This document shows, piece after piece, positions 23,991 through 31,654 of a DNA stretch of 42,151 bases; positions within the stretch are counted from its first letter, which is position 1, and every line of letters starts with the position of its first letter. The translations under genes and the position numbers were made by a program. The stretch comes from Elusimicrobiaceae bacterium (GTDB taxonomy: Bacteria > Elusimicrobiota > Elusimicrobia > Elusimicrobiales > Elusimicrobiaceae), in contig JAFXOI010000017.1 in NCBI GenBank assembly GCA_017528825.1, positions 1 to 42,151 of the forward strand, written 5' to 3'. The notes beneath the pieces are model-generated. The model searched no databases and had not been told where the DNA came from. It was given only the letters and a program-made list of their open reading frames with translations.

Positions 23991-23999
23991 TGCTAAAAT
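23991..23999 (+). promoter_or_regulatory. Extended -10 promoter for the carboxylase / hldE / SPT run
   Basis: TGCTAAAAT lies 29 bases ahead of ATG 24028, and the start should fall near 24006. No good -35 is seen. Confidence 0.5.
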
Positions 24000-24027
24000 A
24001 AGTATATATTTTTGGCAGTGAGGGAAT

Positions 24028-24402
24028 ATGGATACCAAACTGATTACAGACATTACTAATTGGCTTAAAACCACCGATTTAGCAGAATTTTGTTATCATC
24101 ATAATCACAATTGTATTGAAATCAAGACGCGTGAGGCGTTGCCGGCTCCGTTAGAGTGCACTTGCCACTTGACGGCCGTTACAGCGCCGGCTTTGGGCTT
24201 TTATCATGCCGCCGCAAAGGGTAAGAGCTTACCCCTAAAAGAAGGCCAACCCGTTAAACAAGGGGACCGATTGGGCCTAGTGGAAACCGTGGCCAAAAAG
24301 CATGCCATTACCGCTCCGGTGGACGGTACCTTGCGTATTATCTCTGCCGAGGAAGGCAAGCCCGTAGAATACGGCCAGCCCCTATTTTTTATTGAACCGT
24401 AA
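24028..24402 (+). CDS. Biotin-carboxyl-carrier-like protein lacking the normal AMKM lysine motif
   Basis: The 124-residue protein has the short biotinyl domain at residues about 50-124 (VTAPALGFYHAA...VKQGDRLGLVE...ITAPVDGTLRIISAEEGKPVEYGQPLFFIEP), which lines up without gaps with AccB. The biotinylation motif EAMKM is replaced by ETVAKKH, putting Ala where the biotinylated Lys belongs and Lys one place later. It is followed by accC after a five-base gap, as accB is in many bacteria. Either the modification site has shifted, or this subunit no longer carries biotin. Lipoyl or GcvH-type modification does not fit better. Confidence 0.75.
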   Translation: MDTKLITDITNWLKTTDLAEFCYHHNHNCIEIKTREALPAPLECTCHLTAVTAPALGFYHAAAKGKSLPLKEGQPVKQGDRLGLVETVAKKHAITAPVDGTLRIISAEEGKPVEYGQPLFFIEP

Positions 24403-24407
24403 CGCTT

Positions 24408-25793
24408 ATGCCCAAAGTTAACATCACTCCCTTCAAAAAAGTATTGATTGCCAACCGTGGCGAAATTGCCTTACGTGTTATCCGCACGCTCAAAGAAATG
24501 GGTATTGCCTCGGTGGCTGTTTATTCCGAAGCAGATCGCAACAGTTTGCACGTGCGTATGGCCGACGAGGCTGTTTGTATTGGGGCGGCGCCGGCTTCCA
24601 TGAGCTATTTGAACATAGATGCTATTGTAACCGCCGGAAAAATTACCGGTGCCGATGCGGTGCATCCCGGGTACGGTTTCTTGTCTGAAAATGCAGATTT
24701 TGCAGAGGCCGTTACCAAAGCGGGTATGACGTTTATCGGGCCGACTGCGCAAGCCATTAAAATGCTGGGCGTCAAAAGTACCGCCCGTGAAATTGCCGTC
24801 AAAGGCGGAGTGCCTATAACCCCCGGTTCGAACGGCATCGTGGGCAAAAATTTTCGTGAGGTGGCTAAAAAAATCGGCTATCCGATTATGATTAAAGCAA
24901 CGCTCGGCGGTGGCGGAAAAGGGATGCGCGCTTGCCTGCAAGAGAAAGATTTAGAGCGCATGATGAAAACCGCTCAAGCCGAAGCAAAAGCCAACTTTGG
25001 CGATGACCGCGTCTATTTTGAGAAGCTCGTCTTAAATCCGCGTCATATTGAGGTGCAAGTGGCGGCCGATAATTACGGCAATGCGGTTGCCTTTGCCGAG
25101 CGTGATTGCAGTATGCAACGTCGCCACCAAAAATTGTTGGAAGAATCTCCGTCTCCGTTTGTTACGCCTGCTGTGCGTAAGAAATTACAAGAGGCCGCCG
25201 TTAAACTGGTGAAAGCGGCCAAATATCGCGGCGTAGGAACGGTAGAATTTTTAATGGCGCCCAATAAAGAATTTTATTTTATGGAAGTCAATACGCGCTT
25301 GCAGGTGGAACATCCCGTCACGGAAGCCGTGTGCGGACAAGATTTGGTTAAAATGCAAATTGAAATTGCTCAAGGCCAGCCCCTGACGCTTTCTCAAACC
25401 GAAGCGGGTGTGGTGCGTTGTCACGCGGTGGAACATCGTATTAATGCCGAAGACAGCGACCAAAATTTTGCCCCCTGCCCGGGAGTGCTGGAAGAGTGGA
25501 TTCCGGCCGGCGGTTTGGGTGTGCGCGTGGATAGCCATATGTATGCCGGGTACACGATTCCCAGCTATTATGACAGTTTGATTGCCAAATTAATTGTAAC
25601 GGCTCCCACCCGTAAGGCACTGTTAGAACGCAGCCGCCGCGCGTTGGGGGAATTTGTAATTGGCGGTGTGAAAACCACCATCCCGTTCCATCAAAAAATC
25701 TTGGCCCAGGCCGATTTTATTGCCGGTAATACCGATACAGGGTTAATTGAACGTATGTTAGCGGCGGAGAAAAAAGATGAAAGCCAAAAATAA
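24408..25793 (+). CDS. accC: Biotin carboxylase (acetyl-CoA carboxylase subunit)
   Basis: The 461-residue enzyme carboxylates biotin with bicarbonate and ATP. It shows the N-terminal [22 protein letters not shown], the ATP-grasp glycine loop GGGGKGMRA (near residue 165), [20 protein letters not shown], and [14 protein letters not shown] with the catalytic Glu and Arg. The length and C-terminal domain match AccC and not pyruvate carboxylase. Residues [10 protein letters not shown] form a short extension. It lies just after the carrier-like gene and overlaps the next gene by 17 bases. AccA and AccD are not in the window. Confidence 0.94.
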   Translation: MPKVNITPFKKVLIANRGEIALRVIRTLKEMGIASVAVYSEADRNSLHVRMADEAVCIGAAPASMSYLNIDAIVTAGKITGADAVHPGYGFLSENADFAEAVTKAGMTFIGPTAQAIKMLGVKSTAREIAVKGGVPITPGSNGIVGKNFREVAKKIGYPIMIKATLGGGGKGMRACLQEKDLERMMKTAQAEAKANFGDDRVYFEKLVLNPRHIEVQVAADNYGNAVAFAERDCSMQRRHQKLLEESPSPFVTPAVRKKLQEAAVKLVKAAKYRGVGTVEFLMAPNKEFYFMEVNTRLQVEHPVTEAVCGQDLVKMQIEIAQGQPLTLSQTEAGVVRCHAVEHRINAEDSDQNFAPCPGVLEEWIPAGGLGVRVDSHMYAGYTIPSYYDSLIAKLIVTAPTRKALLERSRRALGEFVIGGVKTTIPFHQKILAQADFIAGNTDTGLIERMLAAEKKDESQK

Positions 25794-26241
25794 AATTTTC
25801 AGCCGCCGCGCGCTTGGCTTGTGGCTTGCCAAGCAACGTAAAGCGGGTAAAAAAATCGTTTTTACCAACGGTTGTTTTGATATTTTACACGCCGGACACG
25901 TGAGCGTGTTGGAATTTTCGCGCGCCAAAGGAGATGTGCTGGTGGTGGGTGTAAATAGCGACGCGTCCGTCAAACGTTTGAAAGGGCCGACCCGTCCGGT
26001 CAATAAAGAAGCGGACCGCGCGTTGGTGCTGGCAGCCTTACAATCTGTAGATGCTGTTTGTGTATTTCCGGAAGATACGCCATATAATTTGATTAAACTT
26101 GTTCAGCCGGATGTGCTGGTCAAAGGCGGCGATTATAAGCCCAGTGAAATTGTGGGTCGCGAATTTGCAAAAAAAGTGGTGCGTTTTGCCTTGTTAAAAG
26201 GGCGTTCCACTACTAACATTATTAAAAAAGTTCAACAGTAG
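25777..26241 (+). CDS. D-glycero-beta-D-manno-heptose 1-phosphate adenylyltransferase (HldE C-terminal / RfaE2 type)
   Basis: The 154-residue nucleotidyltransferase has [21 protein letters not shown] with the HxGH motif (residues about 37-42), [19 protein letters not shown], and [14 protein letters not shown], all diagnostic of RfaE domain II. It transfers AMP to heptose 1-phosphate on the way to ADP-heptose for lipopolysaccharide core. The kinase half of HldE is absent, so a separate kinase should exist. It overlaps accC by 17 bases, so translation is probably coupled. Confidence 0.9.
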   Translation: MKAKNKIFSRRALGLWLAKQRKAGKKIVFTNGCFDILHAGHVSVLEFSRAKGDVLVVGVNSDASVKRLKGPTRPVNKEADRALVLAALQSVDAVCVFPEDTPYNLIKLVQPDVLVKGGDYKPSEIVGREFAKKVVRFALLKGRSTTNIIKKVQQ

Positions 26242-26255
26242 GAAAGGAAAATAAA

Positions 26256-27446
26256 ATGTCTGATATTTTTGAAAAATGCAGAAATTATAAAGATGCTAAA
26301 CTAGCCATGAAATTGGGTATTTACGGATATTTTCAGCCGATTGAGTCTGCTCAAGGGCCGGAAATAATGTTAAACGGGAAAAAGTTTATTATGGCCGGTT
26401 CCAATAACTATTTGGGTTTGGCTAATGATCCTGAAATGAAAAAAGCCGCCTCCGAAGCGGCTGCCAAGTACGGTACAGGTTGCGCCGGCTCACGCTTTTT
26501 GAACGGAAATACTATTTTTCACGAAGAGTTGGAAAAACGCTTGGCGCGTTTCAAACGCCGAGAAGCGGCCCTGATCTTTTCTGCCGGATATCAGATGAAC
26601 TTGGGCGTGGTTTCCTGCCTGCTAAAAAAAGGTGATTATGCCATTGTAGATAAACTGGACCATGCCAGCATTTTAGACGGAGTTAAAATGTCCGATGCCG
26701 AAATGGTGCGCTTTAAACACAATGACATGGAAGATTTAGAGCGCGTACTGGCTAAATTGCCCGAAGAGGCCGGCAAACTGATTATCGTAGACGGTGTATT
26801 TAGCATGGAAGGCGACATTTGCCCGTTGCCGGAAATTGTCAAATTGGCCAAAAAATACGGAGCGCGCATTATTGTAGATGATGCACATGCTACCGGTATT
26901 TTGGGTAAAACCGGCCGCGGTACGTGCGAGCATTTCGGACTGGAAAACGGGGAAGTAGATTTAGTGGTGGGCACTTGCTCTAAAACCTTTGCTACCGTCG
27001 GCGGTTTTGTGGTGGGCGATGCCGATATTATTCATTACATCCGCCACAATGCCCGCAGCCAAATTTTCTCTGCGGCCTTGCCGCCTGCGTCTGTAGCGTC
27101 TATTAATAAAGCGTTGGAGCTTATTGAAAACGATACTTCCCGCCGCGATAATTTATTCCGCATGACGGATAATTTGAAAAAAGGTCTACGCGAACTGGGT
27201 TATGATTTAGGCCATAGCACTACGCCGGTTATTCCGGTGCATGTGGGTAGCAATGAAAACTGCTTTAAGATGTGGCGCGCCTTGCATGAATTGGGTATTT
27301 TCTCTAACCCGGTCATCAGCCCGGCTGTGCCGCCAGGCCATGCTTTGATGCGCTTGACCTTAATGGCCACCCATACCGACGAACACGTCAAACAAATCAT
27401 TGATGCGTTTGCCAAAGCTGGCCGCGCAGTAGGAATTATTAAATAA
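26256..27446 (+). CDS. Alpha-oxoamine synthase, serine palmitoyltransferase-like
   Basis: The 396-residue PLP enzyme belongs to the family of BioF, Kbl, HemA and Spt. Key parts are SNNYLGLANDP, YGTGCAGSRFLNGN, the ring-stacking His in KLDHASILDG, DDAHATGILG, and the PLP lysine in GTCSKTFATVGGF. That last motif and RFKHNDMEDLERVL, GKLIIVDGVFSMEGDICPL and HTDEHV resemble bacterial serine palmitoyltransferase more than Kbl (which has GTLGKA). No threonine dehydrogenase gene is near. The likely product is 3-ketosphinganine, made from serine and an acyl thioester. SD AGGAAAGG precedes ATG 26256. Kbl remains the alternative. Confidence 0.78.
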   Translation: MSDIFEKCRNYKDAKLAMKLGIYGYFQPIESAQGPEIMLNGKKFIMAGSNNYLGLANDPEMKKAASEAAAKYGTGCAGSRFLNGNTIFHEELEKRLARFKRREAALIFSAGYQMNLGVVSCLLKKGDYAIVDKLDHASILDGVKMSDAEMVRFKHNDMEDLERVLAKLPEEAGKLIIVDGVFSMEGDICPLPEIVKLAKKYGARIIVDDAHATGILGKTGRGTCEHFGLENGEVDLVVGTCSKTFATVGGFVVGDADIIHYIRHNARSQIFSAALPPASVASINKALELIENDTSRRDNLFRMTDNLKKGLRELGYDLGHSTTPVIPVHVGSNENCFKMWRALHELGIFSNPVISPAVPPGHALMRLTLMATHTDEHVKQIIDAFAKAGRAVGIIK

Positions 27447-27449
27447 ATT

Positions 27450-27474
27450 AAACCCCGCTTCGGCGGGGTTTTTT
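27450..27474 (+). terminator. Terminator between the SPT-like gene and the GNAT gene
   Basis: AACCCCGC pairs with GCGGGGTT around TTCG, followed by six T. It ends only six bases before the ribosome binding site of the next gene, and I see no promoter between. Confidence 0.85.
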
Positions 27475-27486
27475 ACAGGAGCGTAT

Positions 27487-28596
27487 ATGGCGATCACTGT
27501 TTTGGATGCAGAAAATAAGCTGAAAGAATTTATACAATTTCCGTTTGATTTGTATGAGAAAGACCCTTATTGGGTGGGGGAACTGAAAGCCGATACGCGC
27601 AAATTATTGGACCTTAAAGATAGCTTTTGGAGCCGCGCGCGCCGCAAATTGTTATTGGCTTATAAAGACGGGAAAATCGTCGGACGTTTGTGTGCGCTGG
27701 TTAATGATGCGTACAATGAATTTCACCACGAAAATATAGGTTTCTTTGGCTTTTTTGATTGTGTCAATGACGCGGAAGTGTCGCACGCTCTTTTTGCGGA
27801 AGGAGAAAAATGGTTGCGTGCACAAGGGGTAACCGCCGTGCGCGGGCCTGCCAATCCGTCGTCTAATCATCCCTACGGACTTTTGGTGGAAGGTTTTGAC
27901 AGTATGCCTGCCATTATGATGCCGTACAATTATCCCTACTATGCCGAGCTGATTGAAAAAGAAGGTTTTAGTAAAGCGAAAGATTTATTGGCTTTTGAGC
28001 GTACACGCGACGATAAATTCAGCCCGTTATTTGAAAAAATTGCCGCGCGCGCCATGCGTGGTAAAGGATTAACCTTGCGCCGTCTTGATTTGAAAAATCT
28101 GAAAAAAGAAGCCGTCATAATCCGCGATATTTACAATAAATCTTGGGCGGAAAATTGGGGGCATACGCCTATTTCCGAAGCGGAAATACAGGAAATGGTG
28201 GACGAACTACAATGGGTCTTGCGCGTGGAAGGCACGTGTGTGGCAGAAGTGGACGGTGTGCCGGCCGGATTTTATATTGCAATCCCTAATATGAATCATG
28301 TGTTGAAAATTTTGCGCGGAACTTTGTGTAATCCGTTGCGCACCTTGCGTGCGTGGCGCGCGTGGGGAAAAATACGCGATGCGCGGCTGATTATGCTAGG
28401 CGTGGACCCGGCGCATCGTAAACGCGGACTGGATGTAGTGCTGATTAATCACATCGTCAAATACGGCGTAGCGATATGGGATAAAGCGGAGTTGTCGTGG
28501 GTGCTTGAGGACAATGAGGGAATGCTACACGGCATTAAAGAGGCCGGCTGTTATCCGATTAAACGCTACCGCGTGTATGAGAAAAAGATTGTGTAA
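27487..28596 (+). CDS. GNAT-fold acyltransferase-like protein (possible ceramide synthase)
   Basis: The 369-residue protein has two GNAT-like halves. The first has FPFDLYEKDPYWVGELKADT, KIVGRLCAL and GFFGFFDCVNDAEV; the second has MLGVDPAHRKRGLDVVLINHIVKYG, resembling the acyl-CoA loop and end of a GNAT core. Proteins of this two-part type often sit near serine palmitoyltransferase genes, and bacterial ceramide synthase has been described as GNAT-related; I cannot confirm homology here. ACAGGAG precedes ATG 27487. With the upstream gene it may make a dihydroceramide. If not, it is an uncharacterised N-acyltransferase. Confidence 0.65.
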   Translation: MAITVLDAENKLKEFIQFPFDLYEKDPYWVGELKADTRKLLDLKDSFWSRARRKLLLAYKDGKIVGRLCALVNDAYNEFHHENIGFFGFFDCVNDAEVSHALFAEGEKWLRAQGVTAVRGPANPSSNHPYGLLVEGFDSMPAIMMPYNYPYYAELIEKEGFSKAKDLLAFERTRDDKFSPLFEKIAARAMRGKGLTLRRLDLKNLKKEAVIIRDIYNKSWAENWGHTPISEAEIQEMVDELQWVLRVEGTCVAEVDGVPAGFYIAIPNMNHVLKILRGTLCNPLRTLRAWRAWGKIRDARLIMLGVDPAHRKRGLDVVLINHIVKYGVAIWDKAELSWVLEDNEGMLHGIKEAGCYPIKRYRVYEKKIV

Positions 28597-28608
28597 CTTG
28601 TCGTCGTG

Positions 28609-29163
28609 CTACGGTAAAGAATAAAAGCGGGTCCAACTATCATCAAAAATTAATTTTCCATTAAACAATTTTGTACAATAGTCTCCTTTTCCGAATGCGG
28701 AAGAGAAAATAAAGGGAGTCGCGGCGGGTCTTTCCATACATACAATGGTGTGATTATGAGGTTTCAGTTGTGTTTCTGGTCTATCAAGAAAGTAGACGAA
28801 ACCTGTTCCTTGATATTTTCCGCTTATACGAGCCATAAAAATACTTTTGCCAGGATATTTTTCTAATTGAACAGACCAGTCTTTATTAGATCCCGTATCA
28901 TCATAATTAGATGTGAGAAAACTTGTATTTTCTGTCCATGGAATTTGTATGCTTAAATCACTAAATGATTTTGCATATTCTCCATTTTCTAAATAATATA
29001 TTTCATCTGCTTCGCCTAATGATTTAAGTAAAGTTAATCCTTCCGTAGCTTTTGCTTTTTCTACGGCTTTTGTATATTGCGGTAAAGCTATCGCGGTAAG
29101 TATACCGATAATTAGCACCACAACTAATAATTCAATAAGGGTAAAACCTTGTCTTTGTTTCAT
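28609..29163 (-). CDS. Type IV pilin-like protein
   Basis: The 184-residue prepilin starts [18 protein letters not shown], with the standard Gly before the cut, then ALPQYTKAVEKAKATEGLTL. The C-terminal domain is rich in aromatic residues and has only two cysteines (VCMERP, DYCTKL), closing one loop. The frame extends 12 residues further upstream, but ATG 29163 is preferred because AAAGGAGAA stands before it. It is expressed behind leader L3 and meets the convergent GNAT gene with a 12-base gap and no clear terminator. Confidence 0.9.
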   Translation of the reverse strand: MKQRQGFTLIELLVVVLIIGILTAIALPQYTKAVEKAKATEGLTLLKSLGEADEIYYLENGEYAKSFSDLSIQIPWTENTSFLTSNYDDTGSNKDWSVQLEKYPGKSIFMARISGKYQGTGFVYFLDRPETQLKPHNHTIVCMERPAATPFIFSSAFGKGDYCTKLFNGKLIFDDSWTRFYSLP

Positions 29164-29437
29164 ACTATTCTCCTTTTCTGTCTTTGGAAAATAGTGCATA
29201 AAAAACGGCCGTTATTTTTTGAGCCGAAGAAGTGACCCAAAGCATAACAGCCGTGGTCTGCTATTCTCCGAAGAGAATAGCAAACACTCGGCACCACACT
29301 GCTAATGGATCAGATTAGCCGTGTAGTGCCTAAAACGACTGTCTTTGGACTTCTTCGTGCCTTTGGTCTCCCAAAAGCTCTCCGTATTCTACATACGGTT
29401 CCAAAAACAGATTAAATTGTGTACGTCTATTGTACTA
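29164..29437 (-). promoter_or_regulatory. Structured pilin leader L3 (riboswitch-like RNA, same family as L2)
   Basis: The order of parts matches L2. CTGTTTTTGG (29410-29401) is followed by hairpin CCGTAT/ATACGG (29398-29382). Outer stem CGAAGAAGT/ACTTCTTCG pairs 29357-29349 with 29233-29225. P1 GACAGTCG/CGGCTGTT pairs 29343-29336 with 29253-29246. P2 GGCACTACAC/GTGTGGTGCC lies at 29330-29290. Joining strand GAGTGTTT (29289-29282) is identical to that in L2, as is its place. P3 is GCTATTCTC-TTCG-GAGAATAGC (29281-29260), and joining strand AGACCA follows. Every helix differs in sequence from L2 yet still pairs. A terminator competes with P1. Confidence 0.8.
29200..29254 (-). terminator. Attenuator terminator in leader L3
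   Basis: ACGGCTGTTAT (29254-29244) pairs with ATAACGGCCGT (29215-29205), including one G-U, followed by six T. It uses the P1 3' strand, as in L2. Confidence 0.7.
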
Positions 29438-29443
29438 CTTTTT

Positions 29444-29452
29444 ATTCTAGCA
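29444..29452 (-). promoter_or_regulatory. Extended -10 promoter for pilin leader L3
   Basis: TGCTAGAAT on the minus strand matches the promoter positions of L1 and L2 and gives a start near 29437. Confidence 0.55.
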
Positions 29453-29475
29453 AATCTTTTTGATACGCTGTTACT

Positions 29476-29964
29476 CTATAACGTGCCGTTTTTATTAATT
29501 TGGCTGCACAACTCCTTTTCCATATCGGGTGTTTTGGAATAAGAAGTACATTTGATTTTGCTCGGATCCGATCGGGGAATATACATGTAATACCCCGTAG
29601 TCGTTCCTCTCCAAACGCCATTATCCGCTCGTTGTGCTAAGGCCAAAATTTCTAATCCGGATCCGGTGGGCGAATAAATAAAATCTTTCGTAGCGATACG
29701 GGTATTGTTTACAATCTGTGTGGTGAGCTGTCCCGGAATTTGTATGTCTAGTTTTTCTATCTCATCTGCGGTTGCATACACTCCGTTAGACACATAATAG
29801 ACTTGATTGGCATTGGCAATAGCGCGCAGATTAACAGCTGCTTCAGCCATTTTAGCCCGTTCTACGGATTTGCGGTACTGTGGCAAGGCAATGGCTGACA
29901 AAATACCGATAATCAGTACGACCACCAATAATTCAATGAGAGTAAATCCTTTTTGTTTGTTCAT
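29476..29964 (-). CDS. Type IV pilin-like protein at the end of the lgt-rluD run
   Basis: The 162-residue prepilin starts [17 protein letters not shown] and continues ALPQYRKSVERAKMAEAAVNL. Two cysteines near the end (KCTSYSK, LCSQI) make a likely disulfide loop. AAAGGATAA precedes ATG 29964, which lies three bases after the stop of the pseudouridine synthase gene. It has no leader or promoter of its own, so it is translated from the housekeeping message. That is unlike all other pilins in the window. Confidence 0.9.
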   Translation of the reverse strand: MNKQKGFTLIELLVVVLIIGILSAIALPQYRKSVERAKMAEAAVNLRAIANANQVYYVSNGVYATADEIEKLDIQIPGQLTTQIVNNTRIATKDFIYSPTGSGLEILALAQRADNGVWRGTTTGYYMYIPRSDPSKIKCTSYSKTPDMEKELCSQINKNGTL

Positions 29965-29967
29965 TAA

Positions 29968-30876
29968 TTATCCTTTGGTTACCCGTTCCCATGTGGCCAT
30001 AAAATCATCCGGCACGGGCGCTTCAAAACGCATTTTCCGTCCGGTTAGCGGATGCTTAAATTCTAATTTGCGCGCGTGTAACATTAGGCGCTCTGCCGTT
30101 GCACCTTTATACAGCCAGTCGCCTAACACCGGAAAACCAAGCCAACTTAAATGCACACGCAACTGATTGGTGCGCCCCGTGCGAGGGTACAGTTCAATAT
30201 AGGTAAATCCGTTTTTACGCTCTAATACTTTATATTCGGTAATGGCCTCGCGCCCGACGTCGGAAGCCTTGATTTTACCGCCCGCCACGCGCCCAATAGG
30301 CACTTCAATGCGTCCAGTGTCGTCGGGTACTAAACCGCACGCAATAGAGTGATACGTTTTGTGCACTTCGCGGTTAGAAAATAAATCGGTCATCGCTTGC
30401 TGAAAAGCCTCATTTTTAGCCAGTAACATGACTCCGCTTGTCTCACGGTCCAAGCGGTGTACTAACCCCGCGCGCGGAGTATTTTTATCAAATCCTTTAG
30501 GCGGATTTGCCAGTATCAGTGAAACTAAAGTCTCTTCTACCGCAAAGGCTGCTTCGGGGTTTGTTTCCCAAATGGGGCTTTGCGGATGCACAAGCATACC
30601 GGCGGGTTTATTGATTACAAAATAATCTTTACCTTCCGCAATAATTAAATCGGCCAGTTTATTTTGGTGGGCGGCGGCATCGGGCATTTGTACAATTACC
30701 TCGTTCCCTTCTTCTAAAGGATAAGAGGGCTTAACGGTTTTTCCGTTGACGGTAATTTTACCGTCTTTAATCATTTTTTGGATAATGGAACGGGAAAAAT
30801 CGGGCAGTTCGTCGGTTACAAACACGTCTAAGCGTTTGGAATATCCGCTAAAGGTAAACGTTTTATTAGTGGGCAT
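29968..30876 (-). CDS. RluA/RluD-family rRNA pseudouridine synthase
   Basis: The 302-residue enzyme has an N-terminal S4 RNA-binding domain (residues about 14-60, LPDFSRSIIQKMIKDGKITVNG) and the RluA catalytic core with the active-site Asp in GLVHRLDRETSGVMLLAK (near residue 143). RTNQLRVHLSWLGFPVLGD also fits the family. It converts uridines in 23S rRNA to pseudouridine; the S4 domain points to the RluD/RluC type. It overlaps the lgt stop by 11 bases, with AAGGAGC as SD inside lgt. Confidence 0.92.
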   Translation of the reverse strand: MPTNKTFTFSGYSKRLDVFVTDELPDFSRSIIQKMIKDGKITVNGKTVKPSYPLEEGNEVIVQMPDAAAHQNKLADLIIAEGKDYFVINKPAGMLVHPQSPIWETNPEAAFAVEETLVSLILANPPKGFDKNTPRAGLVHRLDRETSGVMLLAKNEAFQQAMTDLFSNREVHKTYHSIACGLVPDDTGRIEVPIGRVAGGKIKASDVGREAITEYKVLERKNGFTYIELYPRTGRTNQLRVHLSWLGFPVLGDWLYKGATAERLMLHARKLEFKHPLTGRKMRFEAPVPDDFMATWERVTKG

Positions 30877-31654
30877 GAGAAGCTCCTTTTTTCAAAAAAT
30901 ACAGGGCAATCAGCGCACATACCGCAGTGCCTAGAGAAATAAGCTGGGAGGGGGAAAGTCCCCAGAAAAATCCGCCCCGATAGTCCCCGCGGAAAAATTC
31001 CACCCCAAAGCGCAAACACGCATATCCGAGCAGATATGCAATTAAAATAGTGCCGTTTTTGTGTGGTTTTTTGTACAAGCGTTGCAAGATGAAAAATAAA
31101 ATCAAATTGAGAACTACTTCATACAGTTGTGTGGGATGCAAATGAACGCCTAGATATTCGTGGGCCACTAAACTGTGCGGATTAGTAAACGCTACGCCCC
31201 ACGGTAAATCGGTCGGTTTTCCATGGCAACAGCCAGCCAAAAAACAGCCGATACGTCCAATGGCGTGCCCCAGAGGCAGGGCAACAATATAAAAATCAGC
31301 GGTTTGTAAAACCGGCAATTTTTTCTTTTTCAGATAGTATAATAAAGTCCCCACCGCCGCAATAGCTCCGCCGAAAAATACAAATCCGTAGCGGAACCCT
31401 TGGATGGCATTTTTCAGGCGATCTGCAAACGTGGTCCCTAAATCTGGCCAAGACAGTATGAGATATAGCAACTTAGATCCCAACAAGGCACTGACAAACG
31501 CAATAAAAATGATATTCCAAAAAGTATCTTTATCTAGCTCAATAGAATGCAGGCGTTTGTATAAATACCAAGACGAAATCAGATAAGCCAGCGCGGTCAT
31601 TAGCCCATAACTGGCCAGTTCAAATGATCCGATATGAAATAAAATAGGATGCAT
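30866..31654 (-). CDS. lgt: Prolipoprotein diacylglyceryl transferase
   Basis: The 262-residue membrane enzyme attaches diacylglycerol to the lipobox cysteine of prolipoproteins, several of which are encoded in this window. It has about seven membrane helices, the Lgt signature region GRIGCFLAGCCHGKPTDLPWGVAF (near 130-155) and HPTQLYEVVLNL with the conserved His. The usual HGG near the first loop reads FFGG, a known kind of variation. ATG 31654 overlaps the previous stop (TAATG), so translation is coupled; the longer upstream frame belongs to the hydrolase gene. Confidence 0.9.
   Translation of the reverse strand: MHPILFHIGSFELASYGLMTALAYLISSWYLYKRLHSIELDKDTFWNIIFIAFVSALLGSKLLYLILSWPDLGTTFADRLKNAIQGFRYGFVFFGGAIAAVGTLLYYLKKKKLPVLQTADFYIVALPLGHAIGRIGCFLAGCCHGKPTDLPWGVAFTNPHSLVAHEYLGVHLHPTQLYEVVLNLILFFILQRLYKKPHKNGTILIAYLLGYACLRFGVEFFRGDYRGGFFWGLSPSQLISLGTAVCALIALYFLKKGASHAH

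Noticed and set aside
26256-27446. Firm call as 2-amino-3-ketobutyrate CoA ligase (Kbl)
   Set aside because: The PLP-lysine region and several internal motifs look closer to serine palmitoyltransferase and tdh is not adjacent, although Kbl is kept as the alternative.
6737-29437. The pilin leaders as c-di-GMP riboswitches (GEMM), which often precede pilin genes
   Set aside because: L2 has a stretch reading AGGCACAAGGCAAAC that recalls GEMM, but it is one arm of P2 and is not kept in L3. The GEMM core and tetraloop receptor are not present in either.
29345-29542. A 65-codon plus-strand frame
   Set aside because: It is the complement of leader L3, its promoter and the end of a pilin.
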